DNA of 64,000 bases, from the NCBI RefSeq assembly GCF_000147075.1, contig NC_014484.1, positions 1,071,501 through 1,135,500 of the forward strand, in the 5' to 3' direction. Shown piece by piece: positions 34,611-42,343 of this stretch. This DNA comes from Spirochaeta thermophila DSM 6192 (GTDB lineage: Bacteria > Spirochaetota > Spirochaetia > Winmispirales > Winmispiraceae). The notes below the pieces were generated by a model. The model did not search any database. It was not told the origin of the DNA and saw only the letters and a list, made by a program, of their open reading frames with translations. Every line of letters begins with the position of its first letter. The first letter of the stretch is position 1. Made by a program: the position numbers and the translations under genes.

Positions 34611-34624
34611 TGAAAACGCTTGCA
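34611..34624 (+). promoter_or_regulatory. LacI-family (CRE-like) operator overlapping the transcription start
   Basis: TGAAAACGCTTGCA matches the CRE/LacI-family consensus TGWAARCGYTWNCW at every position. It covers the predicted +1, the standard place for repression. The LacI regulator at the end of the operon is the obvious candidate to bind it. Confidence 0.7.
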
Positions 34625-34658
34625 TAGCGAGCGTATAACCTTATGAGGAGGTCGCGTT

Positions 34659-35885
34659 ATGAGACGTCTTGTTGCCTCTCTCTTCATGTTGCTTCTCGTC
34701 GGCGTCCCCTTCCTGATGGCACAAGGTGGGGGTGAGGCCGCCGGAGAAGCAGGCGAAGTGCTCATCACCCTCTGGACCCAGGAAGGTGAAGCAGAAGGAG
34801 CTTTCCAGTTTGTGCAAACGCTTGCTCAAGAGTTCTCCGAAGCCCATGAGGGTGTGACTATCGAGGTGCTCAACAAGGACACCGAGGCCCTTCGTGAGGA
34901 CTTCCAGACCGCGAGTCTCGCCGGGGCCGCGCCTGATCTTCTGTGGACCGTGAACGACCATGCCGGTCCGTTCGTCGTCGCCGATCTCATCCAGCCCGTC
35001 GAGAACCTGGTGGATCTTTCGAAGTACGTCCCCTCGGTGGAGATGAAAGGTCATGTCTGGGGAGTGCCCATCTCGAGCGGCAACCACCTCATGCTCCTCT
35101 ACAACAAGGACCTCGTGCCGAATCCACCGAAGACCACCGACGAGCTGATCAAGATTGGCTCTCAGCTCAAGGCAAAGGGTGTGATCCCCCTCGTGTTCAA
35201 CCAGACCGAGCCGTTCTGGCTCGTTCCTTGGCTCGGCGGATTCGGTGGAAAGGTCTTCGCCTCGGATGGGGTGACCCCGACGCTCGACACCAAGGAGATG
35301 GTGGCTACCTTGAAGTTCCTCCACGAGCTCAAGTTCACCCACGGACTGCTCCCGCCCGAGTCCGACTACGACGGTGCGGATACCCTCTTCAAGGAGGGGA
35401 AGGCCGCGATGATCATCAACGGCGACTGGTCGCTGAGCGGCTACAGGGAGGCCATGGGTGACAAGCTCGGTGTGGCCCGGATCCCCAAGGTGAGCGCCAC
35501 GGGTCTCTGGCCTGCGCCCTACACGAGTGGAAAGTACTTCATGATCCCCAAGGAAGTCTCCGGTGCGAAGCTCTCTGCAGTGGTGGAATTCATCAAGTAT
35601 GCCACGAACTATGATAACCAGATCCGCATGGTGAAGACGCTGAGTCGTCTGCCCGGCCTGAAGGCTGCCCTGGACGATCCTCTCATCAAGAACGATCCGA
35701 TCCTCAAGGCCTCCGCCGACCAGATGGCCGTGGGCACGCCCATGCCCTCCGTGGTCGAGATGAGGGCGGTGTGGGATGCGATGAAACCAGAGATGAATGC
35801 GGTACTCGCGGATCAGAAGACCCCCGAGGAGGCGGCTGCTGCCATGCAGGGGGCCGCGGAGGCCGGCATAGAGGCACTCAGGTAG
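34659..35885 (+). CDS. ABC transporter sugar-binding protein (MalE-like)
   Basis: A 408-residue family 1 extracellular solute-binding protein. The signal peptide is VASLFMLLLVGVPFLMAQ, with cleavage by signal peptidase I likely; there is no lipobox. Features are the N-terminal ITLWTQEGEAEGAFQF, NKDTEALREDFQTASLAGAAPDLLW, the hinge VPISSGNHLMLLYNKDL and GKAAMIINGDWSLSGY. The neighbouring GH31 gene suggests an alpha-linked oligosaccharide such as a maltodextrin or isomalto-oligosaccharide. A hairpin after the gene would give it higher expression than the permeases. Confidence 0.9.
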   Translation: MRRLVASLFMLLLVGVPFLMAQGGGEAAGEAGEVLITLWTQEGEAEGAFQFVQTLAQEFSEAHEGVTIEVLNKDTEALREDFQTASLAGAAPDLLWTVNDHAGPFVVADLIQPVENLVDLSKYVPSVEMKGHVWGVPISSGNHLMLLYNKDLVPNPPKTTDELIKIGSQLKAKGVIPLVFNQTEPFWLVPWLGGFGGKVFASDGVTPTLDTKEMVATLKFLHELKFTHGLLPPESDYDGADTLFKEGKAAMIINGDWSLSGYREAMGDKLGVARIPKVSATGLWPAPYTSGKYFMIPKEVSGAKLSAVVEFIKYATNYDNQIRMVKTLSRLPGLKAALDDPLIKNDPILKASADQMAVGTPMPSVVEMRAVWDAMKPEMNAVLADQKTPEEAAAAMQGAAEAGIEALR

Positions 35886-35918
35886 GGAAATCCTCCGTGC
35901 CTGTGATACACTGAGAAA

Positions 35919-35945
35919 GGGGGGAGGATCCCTCCCCCCCTTTTT
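35919..35945 (+). terminator. Attenuating terminator between binding-protein and permease genes
   Basis: A 9-bp G/C stem (35919-35927 with 35931-35939) with a 3-base loop is followed by CTTTTT. It lies between genes of one operon, a common way to make excess binding protein. Confidence 0.85.
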
Positions 35946-35962
35946 GGTCGAATGGAGGCGAT

Positions 35963-36970
35963 ATGAGAACAGGCATCATAGCCACCTCGCTGGGGCAGGT
36001 GGGGGGGACCATCTTCTTCATTCTGGGGGGCGTGCTCCTCCTCGAGGTGCTTCTCTGGGGGGTGGGACGTGTCTTCAGGATGAAGAACATGCTCCTCTAC
36101 ATGCTCCTGGCTCCGGGGATCGTAGGGCTCATCCTGTTGGTGGTCTATCCCCTGGTATTCGAATTGGCACTGGCCTTCAGCAACATGAGTCTTCGTACGT
36201 TCAAGCATCCCACGTTCGGGATAAAGGAAGGGATCGACAATTTCGTACGGGTCTTCACCCGGCCGGTGCTCAAGCAGACGTATTTCTTCCCGATCTTTTT
36301 CAGGACGGTACTGTGGACGGTGATCCAGGTGAGCGCCCACGTCACCTTGGGGTTGGGTCTGGCGATCCTCCTCAACCGGCCCATGTTCCTCAAGAACATC
36401 TACAAGGCCTTCCTCATCCTCCCGTGGGCGATACCGGATATCATCTCAGGACTGGCGTGGAGGGGGGAGTTCCACTACGAGTACGGGGTGTTCAACATCA
36501 TTCTCACACGCCTGGGCGCGGACCCCATTCCCTGGAAGTCGGATCCGCTTTGGAACTTCATCGCCATGAACATCACGAACATCTGGCTCGGTGTCCCCTT
36601 CATGATGGTGATTTCGCTCGGAGGTCTCCAGAGTATCTCCAAGGAATACTACGAGGCCGCCCAGATCGACGGCGCAACGAGCGCCCAGAAGCTGTGGTAC
36701 GTGACCCTTCCCCTTCTCAAGCCCATCCTCACGCCGGCGGTGATCCTCGGGGTGATATGGACCTTCAACAACTTCAACGTCCCCTACTTCATCAATCAGA
36801 ACGAGCTGGAATCGTCCGACCTCCTGGTGACCGCGCTCTTCAGGGCGGCGTTCGAATACAACCAGTACGGGTTCGCCGCGGCATTCGCCTTTGTGGTGTT
36901 CCTCGTCTTGCTCTTCTTCTCTCTGTGGTACATAAGAATAACCGGCGGCTTGAAGGGGGTGAAGGAATGA
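35963..36970 (+). CDS. ABC sugar transporter permease, MalF type
   Basis: A 335-residue inner-membrane protein with about eight hydrophobic segments. The EAA loop that contacts the ATPase is EYYEAAQIDGATSAQKLWYVTLP. It has an extra N-terminal helix pair (TIFFILGGVLLLEVLLWGVG) before the conserved core MLLYMLLAPGIVGLILLVVYPL. It pairs with the MalG-type permease that overlaps it by 4 bases. A Shine-Dalgarno (GGAGG) precedes the start. Confidence 0.9.
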   Translation: MRTGIIATSLGQVGGTIFFILGGVLLLEVLLWGVGRVFRMKNMLLYMLLAPGIVGLILLVVYPLVFELALAFSNMSLRTFKHPTFGIKEGIDNFVRVFTRPVLKQTYFFPIFFRTVLWTVIQVSAHVTLGLGLAILLNRPMFLKNIYKAFLILPWAIPDIISGLAWRGEFHYEYGVFNIILTRLGADPIPWKSDPLWNFIAMNITNIWLGVPFMMVISLGGLQSISKEYYEAAQIDGATSAQKLWYVTLPLLKPILTPAVILGVIWTFNNFNVPYFINQNELESSDLLVTALFRAAFEYNQYGFAAAFAFVVFLVLLFFSLWYIRITGGLKGVKE

Positions 36971-37839
36971 GTGTGATGAAGAGATCCATGAAGCGTATTA
37001 CTATAGGTGGGGATCCCCTGTGGTTCAGGGTGTTCACCCATGCGGTGCTCATCGTCGCGTGTGTGATCGCTCTCTTCCCCATCTTGCGGATCGTCTCGGT
37101 GTCCCTGCGACCGGGTGACAGACTGCTTTCCACCTCGCTCAGGATCATTCCCGAGGGGGCGACGCTCGAAAACTACTACAATGTGCTCTTCAAGAAGGAC
37201 TTCTTCCTGTGGTTGTGGAACAGCCTGGTGGTGAGCGTGACCACGGCCTTCATCGGGCTCATGCTCGCTTCCACCGCAGCCTACGGGTTCTCACGTTGGA
37301 ACTTCCCCGGCAAAAAGGCGGGTCTTGTCTTCCTCCTCGCCACCCAGATGATTCCGGCGAGCATGATGATGATCCCGCTCTACATCCTTGCGGCGAGGCT
37401 CGGATTCATCAACACCTACAGGGGGCTCGTCCTGGCCTACTCGGTGGGGTCCATTCCGTTCAGCGTGTGGATACTCAAGGGCTACTACGACTCCATCTCC
37501 GCCTCCCTGGAGGAGGCTGCGATGATAGACGGGGCCACCAGGATGCAGACCTTCTACAGGATCATACTGCCGCTCTCGCTTCCCGGTCTGTCCATCGCCT
37601 TTCTCTTCAATTTCATGAGCGCGTGGAAGGACTTCCTCCTCGCGAGGATCATGCTCCAGAAGGATTTCCTCTTCACCTGGCCGCTCGGGCTCCAGCAGCT
37701 GCAGGGTCAGTTCAGGACCTCGTGGGGGATGTTCGCCGCGGCTTCCATCATGGTGGCGATTCCAGTGGTGGCGCTTTTCCTCTATACTTCGAGATATCTG
37801 ATCTCGGGTCTCACCCTGGGTTCGGTGAAGGGAGACTAG
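36967..37839 (+). CDS. ABC sugar transporter permease, MalG type
   Basis: A 290-residue membrane protein with six transmembrane helices and the EAA loop SLEEAAMIDGATRMQTFYRIILPLS. PGDRLLSTSLRIIPEGATLENY after the first helix is typical of the MalG/carbohydrate CUT1 subfamily. It starts within the stop of the preceding permease gene (ATGA). No ATPase gene follows; the transporter must use a shared ATPase such as an MsmX/MalK-type protein encoded elsewhere. Confidence 0.9.
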   Translation: MSVMKRSMKRITIGGDPLWFRVFTHAVLIVACVIALFPILRIVSVSLRPGDRLLSTSLRIIPEGATLENYYNVLFKKDFFLWLWNSLVVSVTTAFIGLMLASTAAYGFSRWNFPGKKAGLVFLLATQMIPASMMMIPLYILAARLGFINTYRGLVLAYSVGSIPFSVWILKGYYDSISASLEEAAMIDGATRMQTFYRIILPLSLPGLSIAFLFNFMSAWKDFLLARIMLQKDFLFTWPLGLQQLQGQFRTSWGMFAAASIMVAIPVVALFLYTSRYLISGLTLGSVKGD

Positions 37840-37898
37840 CCTGGGGGCTGTGGTAGCGGTCTACGGATGTGACATCGAGTGTTCGGAAAGGAGAGAGT

Positions 37899-40160
37899 AT
37901 GGTGTCTGCAGGAAGGTGTGAGTCGTGGGTCGTGGTGGACGGCTCCACCGTCAGGTTCGAATTCGAACGGGGTGTCATGGAGGTTTCGTCGCATGCGAAA
38001 GGAATCTTCAGGGTCCGGTTCGGGAGGTCGTGTCCGCTCCGGGAGTACCGGAGCCTTTCGGTGGTGGGGAGTGCGCGGCCCGTGGAGCTCGAGGTGCGTG
38101 AGCTCGAGGGAGGAGTGGAGGTGGGGGACGGCGTGCTCCGGGTGGTGGTGAAGGATGGTGGTGCGGCTTCGTGGTATCGGGGCGAGGTCTTCCTCTGGGA
38201 GTCGGAGGGGGTCTTCCGGGACGTGGAGTGGATGGAGGATCGGCACCGACTCGGGCCGGAGGACGAGGTGTTCGGGCTGGGTGAGCAGATGACGCCCCTC
38301 TCCCGGCGGGGCTATGTGATAGAGCACTGGAACACGGATGCGAACTTCCCCCATACCGAGGCATCCCGGCCCATGTACTGCAGCATCCCGTTCATGCTGG
38401 GAGGGCGGCTGGGGGGCGGCCCGTGGTGGGGGTATTTCCTCGATTCGCCCTACAGGTCGCTCTTCGATGTGGGGAACGCCGATCCCGAGAGGCTCACGGT
38501 GCGCCTCTTCCGTGACGACCTCACGGTGTACGTGATGTCCGGCGATGCCCCTCACGAGGTGCTCTCCCTCTATACCGGGCTGACGGGGAGGCACGAGGTT
38601 CCTCCCCTGTGGAGCCTCGGGTACCAGCAGTGCAAGTACAGCTACATGTCGGAGGAGGAGGCCCTCGGAGTGGCGAAGCGGTTCCGGGAGCTCGACATCC
38701 CCTGTGACGGGTTGTGGTACGATATCGACTACATGGATGGGTACCGTGTCTTCACCTTCGACAGGGAACGCTTCCCGAATCCGGCGGAACACTTCAGGGC
38801 CGTGAAGGAACTGGGGTTCAGGCCGGTGGTGATCGTGGATCCGGGGCTCAAGGCCGATCCCCCGGGTGTGTATCCGGCGGTGGACGAGGGAAGCGAGAGG
38901 GGGTTCTTCCTGCGCAGGCCCGACGGGTCGGAGTTCGAAGGGAGGGTGTGGCCCGGTCTGGTGAAGTTTCCCGACTTCTCGAGGGAGGAGGTGCGGTCCT
39001 GGTGGGCAGGGCTCCACAGGGTCTACTTCGAGGCCGGAGTGGAGGGGATCTGGAACGACATGAACGAGCCGGCCCTGCTCTCGGATCATGTCTTCGAGAG
39101 CAAGACCGTTCCGGAGGAGGTGCGGATGTACGACGAGGGGCGGTGGTCGGGACAGGACAGGATGCACAACCTCTACGCCCTGCTGGAGGCGATGGCGACG
39201 AGAGAGGCCTTTGAGCGGTTCCGCCCGGGAAGGAGGCCTTTTCTGTTGACGAGGGCGGGGTTTGCGGGGATCCAGCGGTATGCGGCGGTCTGGACGGGTG
39301 ATAACCGTTCCACCTGGGAGCATCTGCGCATGTCGATCCCGCAGATCCTCAACATGGGGCTCTCCGGTGTGGGGTTCGTGGGTGCGGATGTGGGAGGGTT
39401 CGGTGAGAATGTGACGCCTGAGCTCCTGGTACGGTGGTACCAGCTCGGGGCCTTCTACCCCTTCTTCAGGGGGCACAACGCCAAGGGGTTCGTGCCGCAG
39501 GAGCCGTTCGCCTTCGACGGTTCGGTCACGGATCTCTGCAGGGAGGCCATACGTCTGAGGTACCGCCTCCTCCCCTATGTGTATGAGCGCTTCCACGAGA
39601 TGGCGGCTACCGGTGCGCCTGTGTGGCGTCCTCTCTTCTGGTACGACAGGAGCCCGGATGCACTCAGGAACGACGAGTTCTTCCTGGGGGGGGACCTGGT
39701 GGTGGCACCTGCGCTCGAGCGGGGGATGCGGCGGAGAATGGTTTACCTCCCGCCGGGTGAGTGGTTCCACTACCACACCCACGAGAGGTGGGCGTCGGGG
39801 TATTCGATCGTGGAGACCCCGATCGACAACATCCCGGTGTTCGTCCGTGCAGGGGCGGTCATCCCGGTGTATCCCTCTCCTATGGCTCACACAGGAGAGA
39901 GGGAGGAGGGGGTCCTCTCTCTCGAGGTGTGGCCGGGGGGTGAGAGGGAGGGGGTGCTCCACGAGGATGATGGGGAGACGCCCGCTCCTGCTCTGGTGCA
40001 CAGATTTACAAGGGACCGGAACCGGCTTATCATACAGTGGGAGGCCGGGACGCGGTTCGAAGAGGTTCGGGTCCTCCTTCCTCTCCCCGGGGGAGCGTGG
40101 AGGAGTCTGTCGGTTCCCGTGAGGGGGGGACGTACCGAGATCGATCTGGATGAAGGCTGA
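37899..40160 (+). CDS. Glycoside hydrolase family 31 (alpha-glucosidase-like)
   Basis: A 753-residue enzyme. The catalytic barrel begins near residue 240 (VPPLWSLGYQQCKYSYMSEEEAL), the substrate-binding DIDYMDGYRVFTFD follows, and the nucleophile is Asp387 in GIWNDMNEPALL. The acid/base region PFFRGHNAKG and the C-terminal beta domains are present. There is no signal peptide, so it acts in the cytoplasm on imported oligosaccharides; GH31 includes alpha-glucosidases and alpha-xylosidases, and the former is likelier here. GGAGAG precedes the start. Coding strand is strongly G-rich. Confidence 0.92.
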   Translation: MVSAGRCESWVVVDGSTVRFEFERGVMEVSSHAKGIFRVRFGRSCPLREYRSLSVVGSARPVELEVRELEGGVEVGDGVLRVVVKDGGAASWYRGEVFLWESEGVFRDVEWMEDRHRLGPEDEVFGLGEQMTPLSRRGYVIEHWNTDANFPHTEASRPMYCSIPFMLGGRLGGGPWWGYFLDSPYRSLFDVGNADPERLTVRLFRDDLTVYVMSGDAPHEVLSLYTGLTGRHEVPPLWSLGYQQCKYSYMSEEEALGVAKRFRELDIPCDGLWYDIDYMDGYRVFTFDRERFPNPAEHFRAVKELGFRPVVIVDPGLKADPPGVYPAVDEGSERGFFLRRPDGSEFEGRVWPGLVKFPDFSREEVRSWWAGLHRVYFEAGVEGIWNDMNEPALLSDHVFESKTVPEEVRMYDEGRWSGQDRMHNLYALLEAMATREAFERFRPGRRPFLLTRAGFAGIQRYAAVWTGDNRSTWEHLRMSIPQILNMGLSGVGFVGADVGGFGENVTPELLVRWYQLGAFYPFFRGHNAKGFVPQEPFAFDGSVTDLCREAIRLRYRLLPYVYERFHEMAATGAPVWRPLFWYDRSPDALRNDEFFLGGDLVVAPALERGMRRRMVYLPPGEWFHYHTHERWASGYSIVETPIDNIPVFVRAGAVIPVYPSPMAHTGEREEGVLSLEVWPGGEREGVLHEDDGETPAPALVHRFTRDRNRLIIQWEAGTRFEEVRVLLPLPGGAWRSLSVPVRGGRTEIDLDEG

Positions 40161-41176
40161 TGAGGAAGAAGGTGACGATCAAGGATGTGGCCTCGAGGGC
40201 CGGGGTGTCTCCTTCCACCGTGTCCCGGGCCATCTATTCGACCGCGAAGCTCAAGCCCGAGACCAAGGAGCGGATCTTCCGGGCCATGGAGGAGCTGGGC
40301 TACTACCCGAATGCGGCGGCCCGGGCCCTGGTGCACAAGCGGACCATGACGCTCGGGGTCATCCTCCCCAACGGGGAGGATGATCTCTTTCTCAATCCCT
40401 TTTTCATCCACGCCTTGCGAGGATTGAGCATCCATGCCCAGTCGCGGGGGTACTTCATCCTCTATGCCTTCTCGAACAACGAGGAGGAGGAGATCTCCTT
40501 CATCGAGGAGCTCTACAGGTCACGGAGGATCGATGGGGTGGTTGCCCTCACGGTGCGGAGGAACGATGCCTGTCTCGCGTTTATGAAGCAACAGCAGATC
40601 CCGTTCGTGGTGATAGGGCACCCCGAGGGGCTCAAGGGCGTGCTCTGGGTGGACAACGACAACTTCCAGGCGATGTATCGGCTGGTGAACTGGATGGTGG
40701 ACAAGGGATACGCCGAGCTGGCCTTCCTTGGGGGGCCTGCCGAACTGATGGTGACGCAGGATAGGTGTGCAGGGTTCGAACAGGCGCTCAGGATAAGGGG
40801 GCTTCCTCTCAGGGAGGGGAGGGTGCTCTATGCAAAGGGGTTTTCCGAGGAGGAGGGGTATCGGTGTGCGAGTGAACTTCTCTCGAGGGACCGCGCCGTG
40901 GATGGGATTCTCACCACGGACGATCTGCTTGCGATCGGGGTGGTCAGGGCGATCGAGGAGCTGGGGATCACCCGCCATATCGGAGTGACGGGGTTCAACA
41001 ACACGGTACAGGGGCAGTTCCATCGGCCGTCTCTCACCACGGTGGACATCCATCCCTATGATCTGGGGTATCACGCCGCGCGTCTCCTCATCGCCCACCT
41101 CGACGAGGAGGAGAACGTGCCCCCTCACTTCGTGGTGGATACGCACATCATCCCCCGGGAGACGACTCGTCCGTAG
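40160..41176 (+). CDS. LacI-family transcriptional regulator
   Basis: A 338-residue repressor. The N-terminal helix-turn-helix and hinge are VTIKDVASRAGVSPSTVSRAIY and PNAAARALVHKRT; a periplasmic-binding-protein-like sugar domain follows, with EQALRIRGLPLREGR and LTTDDLLAIGVVRAIEELGI. Its start overlaps the GH31 stop by one base (TGATG). It probably represses the operon through the operator at the promoter of the binding-protein gene and responds to the imported sugar. Confidence 0.94.
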   Translation: MRKKVTIKDVASRAGVSPSTVSRAIYSTAKLKPETKERIFRAMEELGYYPNAAARALVHKRTMTLGVILPNGEDDLFLNPFFIHALRGLSIHAQSRGYFILYAFSNNEEEEISFIEELYRSRRIDGVVALTVRRNDACLAFMKQQQIPFVVIGHPEGLKGVLWVDNDNFQAMYRLVNWMVDKGYAELAFLGGPAELMVTQDRCAGFEQALRIRGLPLREGRVLYAKGFSEEEGYRCASELLSRDRAVDGILTTDDLLAIGVVRAIEELGITRHIGVTGFNNTVQGQFHRPSLTTVDIHPYDLGYHAARLLIAHLDEEENVPPHFVVDTHIIPRETTRP

Positions 41177-41237
41177 GGGTTGATGGGGCAGGGAGGTTCG
41201 GTGTACACCCACAGGGTATGTGTTCGCGGAGGTGTGT

Positions 41238-41537
41238 ATGGTGGTACATGTCGTGATGTGGAGGTTGGCCGATGCCTCGCGTCGGGAGGAGGTGCTCCGG
41301 GAGGTGCGGGAGCGGCTCCTCTCCATGCAGGGACGGATCCCACAGGTTCTGGACGTGGAGGTGGGGGTCCAGGGGAGGCCGGATCCGGATGCGTACGATG
41401 TGGTGCTCGTGACGAGACACGCGGATTGGGAGGGTCTGGATGCCTACCAGGCGCACCCCTACCACCAGGAGGTGAAGGCCTTCCTCGGTGAACGGCTCAC
41501 CGGGCGGTGCGTGGTGGACTACGAGGTGAGGGTGTGA
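41238..41537 (+). CDS. Dabb-domain (stress-responsive alpha/beta barrel) protein
   Basis: A 99-residue protein that begins VVHVVMWRLADASRREEV and ends VKAFLGERLTGRCVVDYEV, the pattern of dimeric alpha/beta ferredoxin-like barrel (Dabb) proteins; H in VVHVV and the YQAHPYHQEVKAF motif are typical. Function of such small proteins is mostly unknown. The start at 41238 has GGAGGT 5 bases upstream; a GTG at 41220 is in frame but without such a site. Confidence 0.8.
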   Translation: MVVHVVMWRLADASRREEVLREVRERLLSMQGRIPQVLDVEVGVQGRPDPDAYDVVLVTRHADWEGLDAYQAHPYHQEVKAFLGERLTGRCVVDYEVRV

Positions 41538-41578
41538 GGCGCCATGGGGCGTGGGCAGGGTGATGCCAGGGGGGAGCG

Positions 41579-42280
41579 ATGTGGCTCGTGGTGAAGACCG
41601 GGGAGCGGGCGATGTGGGTGTGGGTGGAGGATGGTGCAGGGGAGCCGGTGGGTGGGGTGAGGGCGGCGATCTCGTTGGCTGCGGCGGGGGATATGGGGAT
41701 GGGGATTGAGGGGACGCCGGCGAGGGAGGTGTGGTGCCGAGAGGTGGGGGTGGAGGGGGTGCGGTGTGTGCGGCAGGTGCACGGACGGCGGGTGGTGGAT
41801 GCAGGGGAGGCGGGGGTGGAGGCGGACGGGCTCGTGGCGCAGGAGGAGGGGGTGGTGTGCGGAGTCACGGTGGCGGATTGCGTGCCGGTGTGGGCGTGGC
41901 GGATGGATGGGGGGGCGTGGGGGGTGGCGCACTCGGGGTGGCGGGGGACGGGGATCGCGGGGGAGCTGGTGCGGCGGTTGGGGGGTGAGGGGGTGGTGGC
42001 GGTGGTGGGGCCGTCCATACGGGCGTGCTGCTACCGGGTGGATGAGGAGCGGGCGAGGTGGTTCGAACGGGCGTGGGGCGAGGGAGCGGTGGTGTGGAGG
42101 GAGGAGGGGCCTTATCTGGACCTGGCTGCGGTGAATCGGAGGCTCTGCAGGGAGGCGGGGGCGAGGGTGTTCGTCGTGGATGCATGTACCGCCTGTGATA
42201 CGCGCTTCGGTTCGTTCAGGCGGGAGGGAACGCACTTTACGCACATGCTTGCCATAATCGGAAAAATCACGCACCTTTAG
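41579..42280 (+). CDS. YfiH/PgeF-family multicopper-oxidase-like protein (purine nucleoside phosphorylase / peptidoglycan editing)
   Basis: A 233-residue protein. Three metal ligands typical of the family are visible: the histidine in VRQVHGRRV, the cysteine in TVADCVPVWA and the histidine in VAHSGWRGTG; the end, CDTRFGSFRREGTHFTHM, is also diagnostic. Members act as purine nucleoside phosphorylases and adenosine deaminases in vitro and as peptidoglycan editing factors in E. coli. The coding strand is extremely G-rich (36 of 60 bases in 41761-41820), unlike most genes here, and contains a quadruplex motif. Confidence 0.85.
   Translation: MWLVVKTGERAMWVWVEDGAGEPVGGVRAAISLAAAGDMGMGIEGTPAREVWCREVGVEGVRCVRQVHGRRVVDAGEAGVEADGLVAQEEGVVCGVTVADCVPVWAWRMDGGAWGVAHSGWRGTGIAGELVRRLGGEGVVAVVGPSIRACCYRVDEERARWFERAWGEGAVVWREEGPYLDLAAVNRRLCREAGARVFVVDACTACDTRFGSFRREGTHFTHMLAIIGKITHL
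41686..41713 (+). other. G-quadruplex-forming motif inside the PgeF-like gene
   Basis: Four G-runs (41686-41690, 41695-41698, 41701-41704, 41710-41713) with loops of 4, 2 and 5 bases fit the canonical quadruplex pattern. It is on the coding strand, so it could form in mRNA too. Confidence 0.7.
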
Positions 42281-42343
42281 ATGGCTCACGCATCGAGTGA
42301 TCGACGTTTCCCATTACGTCAGGTAAGGAGAGGAAGACGTACG

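Noticed and set aside
37836..40001. A 721-codon minus-strand frame opposite GH31
   Set aside because: Shadow frame rich in histidine, proline and arginine; GH31 on the other strand has full active-site motifs.
41200..41209. Perfect palindrome GGTGTACACC as an operator before the Dabb gene
   Set aside because: Only 10 bases, found once, with no promoter recognised next to it; too little to call a site.
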